Numbered from the stretch's first letter, positions 45,031 through 57,165 are shown. The stretch: DNA of 64,000 nucleotides from Brachionus plicatilis (GCA_010279815.1 QEOQ01000303.1:1572072-1636071), one strand, 5' to 3'. Made by a program: numbers and translations. Notes: generated by a model not told the origin, from the letters alone.

Positions 45031-45960
45031 GGGATTTAAATTTTCTTTGATTTGATTAGATTATTTATAAGTTAAAAATCTTTATTTTCACAATAACTTT
45101 TTTCAATATCGAGAAGTATTCGAGAAATTGACACAAGGTATTGAAAGAATCAAACAAATAAAAACACAAAATATAATAATAATATTTTATTTTGCAATTA
45201 TTTTGTTAAATTTAGCAAATTTTAAAAAGATTGTCATTTAAATTATTTACTAAATTTAAGCCTAAAAATAGCAAAATTTAAACCATTGTTTGAACATCCA
45301 AACCAATACCGATTTTCAATGATTAATAGAAACTAATTGAAAAGTGTTTAAATGTTTTGAATAGCTGTTGATAATTAAATCATATTTTTTTTCATTACAT
45401 AAATCTTGATAAAAGGGGTAACCAGTGTAATCAATAAACAATTTCAAAGTAAATTAATTTGGTGAGCCGTTTCTTAGTCTTTTTTTTATTAATTCTTTAA
45501 TTTTAAAATAAATATTAATGATTTATAAAAAGAAATATCTTCACCCAAAACCTAAATAATTTTGGATCTTAGAAATGTAAAATACCATTAAGTCAAGTTA
45601 ATTTAATCTGAACTTAACCGGCCTGAAATAATTAAGTTCAGATTTATTTCATGGCTTTCTATAAAAATAATTTAATTTAAATCAAATAAATTTTAAGAAT
45701 ATTAAAGCTAAATTTAAAAATAAAAAAACATAAATTTTTGTTGGTAATTTATTCTCAATTTCATATACGAAAATAAAAAAAGTAAAATTTACAAAAATTT
45801 TTTTCCTTTGAAAATAAAAAACTTAAAAAAAAACAAAAAATTTCTAAAAAATGACAAAATTTCGTTTTTTTTGTAAATTTTGGTTTTTACTATTTTTTAA
45901 TATATTTTACGAAATATTTAGTAAATTCACGCAAAATCAGATTTTAAGTCAAGTCAATAA
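45031..45960. other. AT-rich intergenic DNA
   Basis: No gene recognised. 45600-45960 may be the untranslated flank of the adjacent hAT remnant. Confidence 0.45.
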
Positions 45961-45969
45961 TTTAATAAA

Positions 45970-46115
45970 TCCATATTTGATACAAAGTAGTTGCTTCCAA
46001 ATTCCTGGCCGTTAATCTTGACTTATGTGGTCTGTTAATGTAACCAGATTATGAAAAAATTCTTTCAACTGGTCCAAATGAAGCAGATATTGATGAAAAT
46101 TTTTGTGACTTAGAC
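45970..46115 (-). pseudogene. hAT transposase C-terminal dimerisation domain, decayed
   Basis: The minus-strand reading FSSISASFGPVERIFS, stop, SGYINRPHKSRLTARNLEAT is the hAT-family C-terminal block (SAPSERVFS.aG..i...R..L....e). A TAA replaces one codon in the middle. No N-terminal or catalytic part is visible on either side. It shows that autonomous hAT elements once existed here and could be the source of the family H MITEs. Confidence 0.78.
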
Positions 46116-46239
46116 TTAAAACTGTGACTTATAAACAAGTCTGCGCAAAAAAAAGTAAATTTACTAAATTTTACTTTCGTAATTTTACGCAAAATAAAGT
46201 CAAATACCGCTGTATTTAGCGAATTTTTCATTTTCCCTT

Positions 46240-47465
46240 AATCTAAGTTAAATTTTGAATAGATTTATCCATATTATGATTTTTTAATCCATTAGATTTT
46301 CATTAAATTATTATTATTTGGTGCTTCTTGAATCAAGAAATTCAATTTAAATAATCACTTTTTTAAAAGGTTTTTTTTTTATTTTTCCAAAAATTATATT
46401 TAATATTACCACAATAATTCTAGAAGACATAACTAAGAAAATCTTATAAAGAAACAAACAATGAATTTATACATCATTTTTTCCTTTATGTGCCAAATAT
46501 GTTGAATTAAAGTTATTTAATATCATTCAAGCTCAAACTTGATAAAAGAATACTCACCTTTAAAATGCTACGGCTACTTTTCATTTTGAATAACAGTTGT
46601 TGAAAGACATTGAGTCCATTATGCTCATTTTCCTTGTAATTTTTTTTTTAATTTAAGCCGAACTATGTTTCATTTAAATATCGTTCAAATTAAATGAATT
46701 GAATTTACTATGACTTTTACCTTCTTCAATTTAATTTATGAAATAATCTAATCTTTTTTTTTAACTTTTATAAAAGACTCTATTTTGATATTAATTATGC
46801 ATAATTAATACTTTAGCTTCGACTTAAACAAAAAATAAATTCAAATAAACTCTTTATTTATGTGCTATTATAAAAGATCCAGAATTGGCCTAATTACGTT
46901 ATTTTACATTATTTTTAGTAGGCTTTCGTAATCTTGCGAAAATTTTTTGGTAAAATTTTGTAATATAAATATAACTGATCGAAGAAAAATTTAGATTTAT
47001 TTAAAAAAATTTAAAATCAAAAAAAATTTAAGAGAAAAATTATAATAATTGATAATTTTTTAATTAATAAGCTTTTATTATTAAAAGGACTTTTTCTATT
47101 AAGATACTTAAGCATGATATTAAATGCCTTGTGCGAAAATTTGGTTTCAAAACAAAGCCTCTTAATTTTTTTAAAATTATTGTTATAATAAAATTTACGT
47201 ATTTCATTATAAGCTTACGTAATTTTTCATAAAATTACATATACTTACCGACAAATATTCAAGTAAGATTATGTGAGCTTTAAGCTAATGTTCTTTCATT
47301 AGCTCAAACTTAATTTAAAACTTCAAAAATGGAACAAAATAAGAAAAAATAAATTAAAAAAAATAATGAATCTATGAAAACGAAATAAATTTTTAAATTT
47401 TCTAAAGGTTTGACATTTAGATGATTTGAGAAGAAAAAATACAAAAGTATAGTAATTCTTAATAA
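46240..47465. other. AT-rich intergenic DNA, nothing recognised
   Basis: No ORF with coding character, no hairpin of note and no repeat match seen. Confidence 0.5.
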
Positions 47466-47830
47466 AGCATGGTATTCAATAAATCTTTATTCAAAATCTG
47501 CTTGGTATTCATCAGCCAGCCTGAAAATAAATGAACTCAAAAGCTCTCTCTCCCATCTCAAAAAGTTTATTAAAGGCAGTTGGGAGTTAAGATAGATTAG
47601 AGGACTCGATATGTGATGTCGAGAAAATAAGAATTTTATTTTCAGATATAATATTTTAATATAACATAATTATAAAGTTTTATATATAATTTAGCTGTTG
47701 AATTTTAAATACATTGTATTGTTTTGATAATAGTTTCTGAGTAAGAGTAAAGACAGATAAAAATTTAGAAAAAATAAAGAGACAACTACTGAGTCTTGAA
47801 AATCTCTTGAAGCCATTTTTATCTCTTACA
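47466..47830 (-). pseudogene. Highly decayed LINE family B RT C-terminus
   Basis: Minus-strand pieces LNSFSETIIKTIQCI (about 47770-47720), SILTPNCL and RLADEYQADFE (about 47520-47490) line up with LNSFSETNIKKIQVIQ, LTTSNRLFQLSE and RLVEGFESR of the 22480-23050 copy, in the same order. Frames change between pieces and stops are frequent. An ancient dead copy. Confidence 0.6.
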
Positions 47831-48116
47831 TGAAAACTAATTAAATTCAGGTGTTCTTCAAGAACGTTTTTGGAGAATATTAAATCTTATCTAATTATAT
47901 TTTGGTATACTTTAAAAACTTTTAAATAAACTGCTGTTTAAAAAATATATGAAAATTTACCTTGATTATAATTGTAACGAAAAACTCTTAATTTAAAATT
48001 AAAATAAAGATCAATGAACAAATATTATAGTATGAATATAAAAGTATGTTCTTGATTTCACTAAGTGAAATGAATTAAAAAGAAGAAATTGTTGTCTTAA
48101 ATTATATCTTAATTAA

Positions 48117-48172
48117 TTATTATTATTATTATTATTTATTTCATAAAATTACGCCTGTCTTGGCGATGTTTA
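48117..48172 (-). repeat. LINE/SINE 3' tail: stem-loop plus (AAT)n
   Basis: Minus strand ACATCGCCAAGACAGGCGTA, then A-rich with AAT repeats (48117-48140). Same CGCC...GGCG hairpin design as 3903-3950. Confidence 0.55.
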
Positions 48173-48284
48173 TATCTTAATTAATAACCTTAATAATAGA
48201 AATTTTAATTTTTAAATTTTTTTTAGATGAAAAATAGACAAATTTAATATAGACTTTGATATTGGACAATTTTAATTTTATTGT

Positions 48285-48330
48285 ATATTTTTATTTTTTA
48301 CATCACCATAATAGGCGTGATGAAAAGAAA
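48285..48330 (+). repeat. LINE/SINE 3' tail in opposite orientation
   Basis: TTACATCACCATAATAGGCG then TGATGAAAAG with an A-rich right side resembles the hairpin tails at 3903 and 48117; about 115 bp from the latter in inverted orientation. Confidence 0.4.
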
Positions 48331-49119
48331 AAAATAAAAATTCCGTTTTTAAGCGAAATTGAAAGAAAACTCCTTGATAAACAATCAAGCTAGATTTTCA
48401 TATCATCTAAGCTATTATTTTAAAATAATTAATGATTGTGATTTAAAAAATTATATATTTTATATTCTGTTCTTTTTTTAAATAAAAAAACAAAATTACT
48501 CGCAAAATAATTTATTTGGCACTAGACAAATTTCTTCCAAAATTGCTGAATGAAAATTGTCTGATCATTAATAAAAGAATATGATTTGTTAATTAATTTT
48601 TTCAAATGATTGTCTTAATTTAATGGAACATTTGCTTTTTATTTTTTGAGTATCATTAAGCTTCTTAAATAAATTTTTTTTTAATTTGCTTTTTTTATTT
48701 AAATAGAGCGTTTTCTAAGTATCTTGTTCAAACATTAGTTCTGCATCTTTTCGAAAAATTTCGATTGATCACACTGCATTTATTTTGGATTGAATTAATT
48801 TTAAATGACAAACTATTATATTGTCCATAATTAGAATCAATTATTTTTGATTATCTAAAAATTGAATTTTTAAAACAGTTCTAGCTTTAATCAAAATAAA
48901 TTTATAACTTGAGAATAAATTTAGAAGTAGAAATTTTGTCAAATTTTATGCGCTCTTTTTTCTAAAAAAATGATAAAAAAATTTACTGATAAAAATATAA
49001 CTTGAGTTCTATCTTTATCAATTACCTTGAAACATTAAAAAAGTCTTGTGATCAATTTTTTTATTTGAAGTAAAATATCATACTTTAACTTTATCACATG
49101 TCCATTAAAATAAACTCGA
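48331..49119. other. AT-rich intergenic DNA upstream of legumain
   Basis: Nothing recognised apart from the TATA box near 49120. Confidence 0.45.
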
Positions 49120-49128
49120 TATAAATAG
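49120..49128 (+). promoter_or_regulatory. TATA box of the legumain gene
   Basis: TATAAATAG about 40 bp before the ATG at 49166, implying a 5' UTR of only a few to about 20 bases. Confidence 0.5.
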
Positions 49129-49165
49129 CATTAAGGTAAGAAAGGTTTATATTATACTTAAAAAT

Positions 49166-51011
49166 ATGAAAAATATGTTTAGTTTTTTAGTAGGTTTGGC
49201 TCTTTGTTTAACCGGATCAGTTTACACCGACGACGGTGTTAACTGGGTCCTTTTAGTTGCTGGTTCCAATCAATACTACAACTACAGACATCAAGTAATT
49301 CTAATTTTTCCTTATCAAAACAAAATTTAAAATTTATTAGGCTGACATTTGTCATGCGTATCAAATAATGCACAGAAACGGTATTCCAGATGAAAGAATA
49401 GTTGTCATGATGTACGATGACATCGCCTACAATCAAGAGTAATTTTTAAATCATATTTAAATAAAATTTTTTAAACTAAACAAAAAAAGAAATCCTATGA
49501 AAGGTCAAATTATAAATCAACCAGGTGGTAAGGATGTCTACAATGGAACTCTTAAGGACTATACTAAAAAAGTAAAATTTTATCTCTTTTCTTTTTAGAG
49601 CAAATTTTATTGTTGTTATTCTCAAGTTGGTTACACCGTCCAATTTTTTGAAAGTTTTAAAAGGCGAATCAGTGAGCGTGGGAAGCGGAAAAACAATTAA
49701 AAGGTAACAATAAAATTTTTTAATTAATTATTAAAAAAATTAAAAGTGGTCCTAATGACAACATTTTTGTATACTTTGCTGATCATGGTGCGCCAGGCAT
49801 CATCGCTTTCCCGGATGGTAGCGCTGTAATAATCTTCTAAATTATAAAAGTTATCTGTTTCTTTTGAGTTTTAAATTAGTTACACGCTTCTGATCTTAAC
49901 AAAGCTATCAAGTCAATGCATCAAAACAACCAATATAAAAATGTAGCCCAAGATAAATAATTTGAATAGATCTAATTATTAAATTTTTTTAGATGGTTTT
50001 CTATATTGAAGCATGTGAATCTGGCTCTATGTTCGAAAATCTTCTTGCAGATAACATTAATGGTACATTTTAACCAAGAGTAAAATAAAATAAAAATTTT
50101 TGAAAAAAGTTTATGCCACAACTGCCGCAAACAGCCAAGAGTCCAGCTATGCTTGCTACTACGATAGCAAACTTAGAACCTATTTGGGTGATTTATATAG
50201 TGTAAACTGGATGGAAGATTCTGATAGAGTAAATATATTAAATTAGCCAAATAATTATTTGTAATTTTAAATTTTCCAAGGAGGACATTTTTTCGGAAAC
50301 TTTGAAACAGCAATTTGAAATTGTGAAAAATTTAACAAATAGCAGCCATGTTACCCAGTTCGGAGATTTGCAAATGGGTCTTAATTTTAAAGTATCTGAT
50401 TTCCAAGCTGAAAAAGGACAAAGTTACAAACCAACTCTATCCTTGACAAGAATGCCATCTAAAGTATTAAGTTTAATTGGATTTTTTCATATTTTTATTT
50501 TTACTTTAAAGACTGATGTCATAAAAGCTGAAGATGTAAGAATGTCTATTTTACAAAAAAGATTGACACAAGAGACTGATCAAATCATTAGGCAATCAAT
50601 TTTATCCGAAATGAAAGAGATTCAAGATGTAAATTTAAAATAAAACCTTACTTTTTCTTAAAATTTAAAATTGTTTTTAAGATAAAGACTAAAGCAATAA
50701 ATGTGATCCAAGGTATTGCGAAGCTAATAGCCAAGAGACAAAATCTTGATTTGAATGATGTTCTCGTAAACAAAAAGAAATTAACAAACCATGAATGCTA
50801 TAAGCCAGTGATTGATCATCTAATTCAAAAATGTTTTAGTTTGAAGGTAAAATAATTTAAAGAAATTAAAATTTAATTTGAATTTTATTTTAAGAATGAC
50901 TATGTATTGAGAAATTTGTATGTTTTGGTTAACTTGTGTGAGAGTGGAGTCGAAAGCGAAAACATTATTTACTCAATTAATAGATTGTGTCCGATAAAGC
51001 ATTTCGATTAA
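49166..51011 (+). CDS. LGMN: Legumain (asparaginyl endopeptidase, C13), 432 aa, 12 exons
   Basis: Lysosomal cysteine protease cleaving after Asn/Asp. Exons: 49166-49294, 49341-49438, 49490-49571, 49627-49703, 49747-49825, 49880-49942, 49993-50062, 50110-50228, 50281-50463, 50512-50628, 50682-50846, 50895-51011. Every junction is GT-AG with matching phase, and introns are about 43-55 bp. Signal peptide about 1-20; core start [20 protein letters not shown]; catalytic His142 in FADHG; catalytic Cys184 in EACESGS; substrate-side block SSYACYYD...[15 protein letters not shown]. The C-terminal prodomain-like part includes [16 protein letters not shown] and [20 protein letters not shown]. Length equals human legumain (433 aa). 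Intron 9 (50464-50511) is 48 bp without stops, so its retention would insert 16 hydrophobic residues. AATAAA lies near 51100. Confidence 0.95.
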
Positions 51012-52011
51012 AAAATTTTATTTTATTAATTATTTTTCATTATTTTTTCTTAATTTAAGCGGATTTCTAGTCATATTTTTACATAACATATTTTTTTGAA
51101 TAAAAATTAATGCAATTTAATTTATTATTTAAAAATGTTACTATTTCAATTTAATTAGTTTAAAAAATATTTCAAAAAGGGGTAAAAATAAATCTTTATG
51201 TTTTACCTATAAAATTATTGATTTTTTTTAAAAATTTTAAATCTTTTTTGATTTTGAAAACTAATTTTATTTAATTTTTTTGATTAAAACCTTTAAATAT
51301 GAGCATTATAAAAATACTAAACTATTTAAAAAATAAAAACTTGCTTTTATTTATTTTGTTGTAAGCTGAATAAGATTTAATTTCAAAAACAAATAAAATT
51401 TTTTATTAATTTTTAAAACTTGAGTGTAACTTAAGAAAGACAATTATAAATTTGCTTAATTTTCAATTTCAAACTAACAACAAAAAAAAAGTTATTCTAT
51501 TTGAAATTCAAGGGGTAAAAAAATTAATTTGAATTCATTATTCAAAAATTTAAATTAAAAAACTCGATCTAGAATAATACTTTTGTAATGGTACTATTGC
51601 ATATTACCATTACAAAGGTATACTATAGGGTATACTTTTTAAATTTTTGGTTATTCAGTAGAAAAAAACATAAAATGAAATAAAACTTATATAATATAGA
51701 AAATGTATAATATTTATCCAATCAAAAGAAACAGCAATTGTAAAAGTCTATTAATGACATTCAAAATGCATTTCTCTTGAATAAATTAAAATTAAATTCT
51801 TCTTTAATTTCTGATTTTTACAGAATTAAAAACACCAATTCGAAATGTTTGCTACATTTCCGACAATTAAAAAAAGATTTTTTATCTTTTTTTCTTTTTA
51901 TTTTAAATTCACGGACACTAAGGAAAAATAATAAAAATCATATAAAATAATTTGCATTAAAGAACTGTTAAGACACAAAATGATGATTTTTAGCATGAAA
52001 TATTAAATTAA
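51012..52011. other. AT-rich intergenic DNA with one small hairpin
   Basis: 51583-51618 contains CTTTTGTAATGGTA and its complement TACCATTACAAAG around a 10-base loop, directly followed by GTATACTATAGGGTATAC. No gene seen. Confidence 0.5.
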
Positions 52012-52386
52012 GGAATTCTGAAATTAAAATACAAATTGAACAAAAATTCCTCCTTTTTTGATGAATTAAAATTTAAGTTAATAAAATGTCCTTGAAAAAA
52101 TACTGCAACTAAGTGCAACATACTTTTTTTGCACCTTTTTTACTTAAATTGATTTTTCTCATGTTTTAATAAGACAAAAAATAAAATATCAATAATATTT
52201 AAATTGATTATTGGTTTAATTTACTAAGAAAATAAAAATAATGATTATATTTTAGACAAAAAAGGTGCAACAAAGTATGTTACACTTTGTTGCATTATTT
52301 TTTTAAGTATATTCTATTAATTTTAATTTTAATTCATCAAAAAAGGAAGATTTTTTGTTCAATTTGTATTTGAATTTCACAATACC
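52012..52386. mobile_element. 375-bp MITE with about 130-bp TIRs
   Basis: Left arm GGAATTCTGAAATTAAAATA then CAAATTGAACAAAAATTCCTC; right arm ends inverted GGTATTGTGAAATTCAAATA then CAAATTGAACAAAAAATCTTC. Homology continues through TTTTTTGATGAATTAAAATT to AGTGYAACATACTTT.TTGCACC near the centre, making one long hairpin. The terminal GG.ATT.TGAAATT resembles family M ends. Flanks show no convincing target duplication. A decayed relative is at 9017-9356. Confidence 0.85.
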
Positions 52387-53492
52387 TAAAAATATCAATA
52401 AAACATGAAAAATAAAATTTAATTTATTGAAAATTTATAATAGTAGAAAATATTGTTAAAATATATTTAACACTTAATTTCTATCCAATTTGATGTACTG
52501 ACATTTTTGATAATAAAGTTTAGATTCACTTGAAAAATAAATTAAACAATTCGGTATCGGTAATTGAAATTTATTATCACATTCTCATGATCAAAAATTA
52601 TCCTAAAAAATAAATTTAAGAATTTTTAATTAAAAATCAAAAACAGAAGCATATTTTCGGGTAAAAAAAATGTTATACCATCCCAAAAACCATGTAAGGA
52701 TATATTTTTTCCAGAGATTCGCAGATATTTACAAAATAAAATTTAATATTAAATGTCTACTTTGAAAACATACTTCTGCTGTAAAATTTAAAATCCAAAA
52801 TTACTAAAAAACTTTCTTTTAATGATAATTTAAAATTATCATTTACTTCAATTTAGATAGTTACTGATTTTTTTACAATATTTAAGAAAATAAAAAATTA
52901 ATTAATTTTCGCTCTGGTGGGAAGATTTATATTCAAATATTAACTTATTAAATATCACTTTTCAGTCAAAATATTATTTAATAAGATAGAGTTATGAAAG
53001 TAAATGAGTACTTGGCTAATAAACTCAACAAAAAAAAAACAATATCAACAATTTTTAAATTAACAAAAAATTCTGATTAAAAAAAATTTAAAAACTTTTG
53101 ATAAATTCATAAAGAAGCTCATTGAAAAAATTCAGAATCAATGCATGGCAGATTAGTTTTAATGTACATCAGTCGTTATGCAATAAACCACAATTAAAAC
53201 TTTTCAGATACGCTTTATGACATTTTTGCGTGCCCAAATTTGTTAAATCCAAGATTAGTCAAGAGAAGCACAGAAACAATTCAAAGCACGAAAGTTTCGT
53301 GATTTCATCGAACTAATCCGTTTGTTTTTAAAAAATGTTCAAAAAATTTAAATTGCAGCAAAAAATAAAAAAATTTCCATATAGAAAAAAAAACATCAAA
53401 CATTGGAAAGTTTCCGCATAGCAAAGACCTAATACAAATGCCGCTTGGAAATTTCAAAATTGTAGTCATAGATTCTAAAAAAATAAATTAAA
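52387..53492. other. AT-rich intergenic DNA upstream of the kinase gene
   Basis: 53130-53492 is less biased and likely contains the promoter and 5' UTR. No cAMP-response or TATA element was recognised, and no repeat match was seen. Confidence 0.45.
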
Positions 53493-55023
53493 ATGCCATC
53501 CCATGGTAAAAACAAAAAAAGCTCAAACAAACTAGACTCTGATTCGAAGACAAAAGCGAATACCCCTGTCCAACAGCTGACCATTCAAAACTTGTTCGAT
53601 CCGGATGATAATACCACTGTTCACTTTACCGCATCAAATACCTCTCTTTGGATAAACAAAACAATTTGCGACACTCCAACTGGGGAAGTATCAATCAACA
53701 AACTGTACCCACTGAACAAACTAAACCAAAGCTCGGACAACAGCCCCTTTAAGTCGAACAACTTCACTTTTTTTTCCAACAACTGGCTCAATTTGAACAT
53801 AAAAGGCCGTCAAACAGCACTCAACACAGTAAATAGCTCTTTGTCCAAAAAAACTTCCATAACCAGCTATCTGGATCAGCAGAGTCGCAAGCGTTACACT
53901 GTGAGCAAAAGCAACAGAAACAGCTTTGACACCAAATATATGGACTATAGGCGAAAATGGATGGAAATTTTGCGCAAAGAAAAAAAATTTTTCGAGCAAA
54001 AATGGAACGGTCCGATTAGTCGTACCAACAGTGCCAAACTGAGCGATTTTGAGCTCAAAAAAACACTCGGCAACGGGTCTTTTGGTCGAGTGATTTTGGC
54101 CAAAAACAAAGAGACAGAAAAATTTTATGCTCTCAAAGTGCTGGAAAAAAAAAATGTGGTCAAGTCGCGCCAAATCGAGCATACACTGAACGAAAAAAAA
54201 ATAATCAGCTGCGTTAGCTTTCCGTTCATAGCCTCGTATGTAGCCTCATTTAAGGATAATTCTAATTTATACATTGTTTTAGAGTTTGTGCCTGGCGGAG
54301 AAATGTTCAAGCATTTGGTGCGAACCAACCGCTTCACCGAAAGTCTGTCCAAATTCTACTGTGCCCAAGTGGTCCTTGCCATTGAGTATTTGCACTCGCT
54401 GGACATAATTCACCGCGACCTGAAGCCTGAGAACACATTAATTGGCCAGGATGGCTATGTGAAAATAAGCGATTTTGGATTTGCCAAATATGTCAAGACA
54501 AGAACGTATACTTTGTGCGGGACACCCGAGTACCTGGCTCCCGAGTAGGCATTCTATTTTATTTAACTAAAGCTAGATTAAAGATTGTTTTAGAATAATA
54601 CAGTCAAAGCCTTATGGAAAGCCTGTAGACTGGTGGGCCATTGGAATCCTGACCTATGAGATGTCGACGGGGCGGCCGCCGTTCCAAAGCGACCAGCCCA
54701 TCAAGATATACGAAAAAATTCTCGCTGGTAAATACAAACTGCCCAGTCATTTGACCGATGAGATCAAGGATTTTATGCGTTGTCTGATTCAAGCTGATGT
54801 TACCAAGCGCTTTGGTAATCTTAAGAATGGAGTTGATGATATCAAGACACACAAATGGTTCTGTGGGATCGATTGGCTGGCCATCTACAACAAAAAAACT
54901 CCAGCTCCTATGATTCCCAAGATTAAGAGCCAAGGTGATACATCTAATTTCGACAATTTCAATGATGATCCAATTCCAGTAAGCCAAGAAAATTTGTACG
55001 ATATCGAATTTGCCGATTTTTAA
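53493..55023 (+). CDS. PKA catalytic-subunit-like AGC protein kinase (493 aa, 2 exons)
   Basis: cAMP-dependent-type Ser/Thr kinase. Exons 53493-54544 and 54594-55023; a 49-bp GT-AG intron splits Glu in APE. Residues about 1-165 are a polar Asn/Ser/Lys-rich extension without recognised domains. Then [20 protein letters not shown] matches the PKA linker. Glycine loop GNGSFG 193-198, lysine K215, [10 protein letters not shown] (helix C), [17 protein letters not shown] (H307), DFG at 327-329, activation loop [15 protein letters not shown] with T340 equivalent to PKA Thr197, [19 protein letters not shown], and C-terminal hydrophobic motif FADF. All catalytic residues are present. HRD replaces the YRD of canonical PKA, and ENTLIG replaces ENLLID. 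The extension is far longer than the usual PKA-C N-terminus (total about 350 aa) and lacks an N-terminal Gly for myristoylation. PRKX-like or a divergent PKA-C paralog. Confidence 0.93.
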
Positions 55024-56434
55024 ATTTTTTTTTAATAAATTTTTATTTTATTTTTAAAAAAAAATTAACTAAAAGTTTGAAATTTTTTTAGCTAGCAAAT
55101 CTCTAGAGACCCAATTATTTTGATTGATTTTACTACCTTCCAAAGTAGAATAAATTTTATAAAAAACTAAAATAATTAAAAATTGAAATTATTTATTAAA
55201 GACATGTATTTTAAGCGATGTTAAAAGTTATTTTCTACCAGTTTTAATTTTCTTTAAGCTAGTTTTATAGTACTAAAATTAATTAAAAGATTCTTAATAA
55301 AAAAATTTATCAATTATTAATTATGATACCAAAAAAATTATGAAAAAAAAAGAAATCTAAAAATTTTATGGCTAAATTTTTGATACCCTTTAAAATATTT
55401 GGCAATTATTTTTCATGCTTTCAAATACACTATCTAACTACAAAATCTCAGAGTAAGTACTTAAAAAAATTAAGCAATATTTAGGCAATTACGCTTACAA
55501 TTTGGAGTTGTGAAGTTCGTTTCAATTCGATCTTTTCAATTCAGAAAAACTTGAATAACTTTTTTACTAAAAGAGATAATTTAGTTCTATAAAATGCTTA
55601 ATTATAAGTAAATTTGCTTAATGCAGTAAAATAAGTCTGCAAAAAACTCTGCAATTTTCTGCATTTTGCACGCCATTTAAAAGTATTCAAATCAACTGTG
55701 CAATTACATTCCAGATTTTTATTGTATTTTTAATAAATAAATTATGTAGAAAATTTTGTTACATAAAAATTTAATGAGTCCAAGATAATTGTGCATCAAT
55801 TTATACTTAATTTCTCATTTTTAAGTTTTCAAATATTTCAATTTTTAGCAAAATGTTCTCTTTAAAATTTCATTTTAAAAGAATTCCTATTTATACCAGA
55901 AGATTTTTAGCAATAAGCTCAAACAATTTTGTATAATTAATTACGAAGTATTTTTCATTCAGCGGTCCACTTTACTTTAGGTATTTACACACGAATAAGG
56001 TATTTAAGAAAATCATAAAGTTACTGAAAATTAGAAAATATTTTAAAAAATTCGCTTCAACATATAGATTTTAAAACAATTTTATAAAGTTTTCTTTTTC
56101 AGCTGTAAATTTAATTTTTAACCTTAAGCTCCAATATAAAATTATTTAAAAAAAACTAAATAGGTACCTTTACTTTTAAATACAAGCATTAATTTAAAAT
56201 ATAAAAAATATTAATTTAGGAAGTATTTGAATATGTAAATACAAATTATGATTTAAAAATGTGAGATAAAATAAAAAACGCGTATAATATTTTAAATAAC
56301 AATAATATGTAATTAAAAAACTGAAATACTCATTTATTTTTTACTTATAAAATAAAAATAAAATATCTTTAAAATAACCTTGTAATTAAAAAAAATGTCT
56401 GTTATTGTAGGAATTCCTTATAACATATTTCAAG
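55024..56434. other. AT-rich intergenic DNA with a MITE remnant
   Basis: 55630-55720 (TCTGCAAAAAACTCTGCAAT; TTTGCACGCCATTTAAAAGT) resembles the interior of family M copies at 28064 and 40098. Termini are not preserved. Nothing else seen. Confidence 0.45.
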
Positions 56435-56605
56435 ATCAGACCTTTGAACCTGGGAAAAACTAGAGGAAAAGGTAAGAGTTATTTTCCTTTCTGTAGTTTA
56501 CGCTCTTTGGAGTATGCTAAAAATGCCTTGACCGAGAATTTAAATGAAAAATTAATAAAAAATAAACGCGCAAGATCAGCCCGATCGAAAAACACAAAAA
56601 AATAA
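56435..56605 (+). CDS. Possible short coding exon, unidentified
   Basis: After TATTTCAAG an open frame of 57 codons reads IRPLNLGKTRGKGKSYFPFC, SLRSLEYAKNALTENLNEKL, IKNKRARSARSKNTKK and stops at 56605. Base composition and the basic C-terminus look coding. An ATG lies at 56395 but in another frame, and the 28-bp gap to a hypothetical donor is too short for an intron in this genome. So the upstream exon is unidentified, or it is a frameshifted small gene. No family recognised. Confidence 0.3.
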   Translation: MRPLNLGKTRGKGKSYFPFCSLRSLEYAKNALTENLNEKLIKNKRARSARSKNTKK

Positions 56606-56969
56606 ATTATATATTTTTTTATCCCTAAAAAATATATTTTGTTTTTATTTTTATTTTTTTTTGTTCTACTTAGATAGTTGGTGTTATATTTTTCTAGAAA
56701 AAACTAATAAATAAAAAATTTTGTTCTAAATTCAGTATTTTGGTTTTTTTTTTTTAAATAAACACAGGCCAATAAAAAGTTGAATTATTAATTCTAAAAT
56801 TATCATGTTGGTATTTATCTTCGTTTTGTATATGTCATCATTAAGGTATGATAGATAAATTTAAAATAAATTGGACTTAATTTTTGAACAAAGGTTTAAA
56901 TGATTAAAATTTAAATTTATTCAAAACAAAATATTTTAATAAATTTATGCTGATTTTTTTTTATTTGAA

Positions 56970-57165
56970 TTTGCGAGGGGTTTCCCTCCTCTGTGCAATT
57001 TATTTCTTATATCAGTAGAGATTTAGATTTGAAAGCATCTTTGGATTGCAAGATCAAGATTTAAGAATTTGAAAAATTTTCTCTTTTGTATCACTTTGAA
57101 ATATGATAAAATATATTCTTTTAAGTGACGTGGCAGACCATTCAAATTTTAAATAAAACTCTAAA
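56970..57165 (-). pseudogene. LINE C-terminal fragment with 3' hairpin
   Basis: Minus-strand reading NLNGLPRHLKEYILSYFKVI then FFKFLNLDLAIQRCF resembles the WNxLP..l......FK..L end of LINE RT proteins. It ends in a GC-rich stem-loop (GGAGGGAAACCCCTC) followed by AAATTCAAATAAAAA, a LINE-type 3' terminus. A different family from A and B. Confidence 0.5.

Noticed and set aside
53721..54987. Minus-strand ORFs opposite the kinase
   Set aside because: Antisense shadows of a well-supported kinase CDS.
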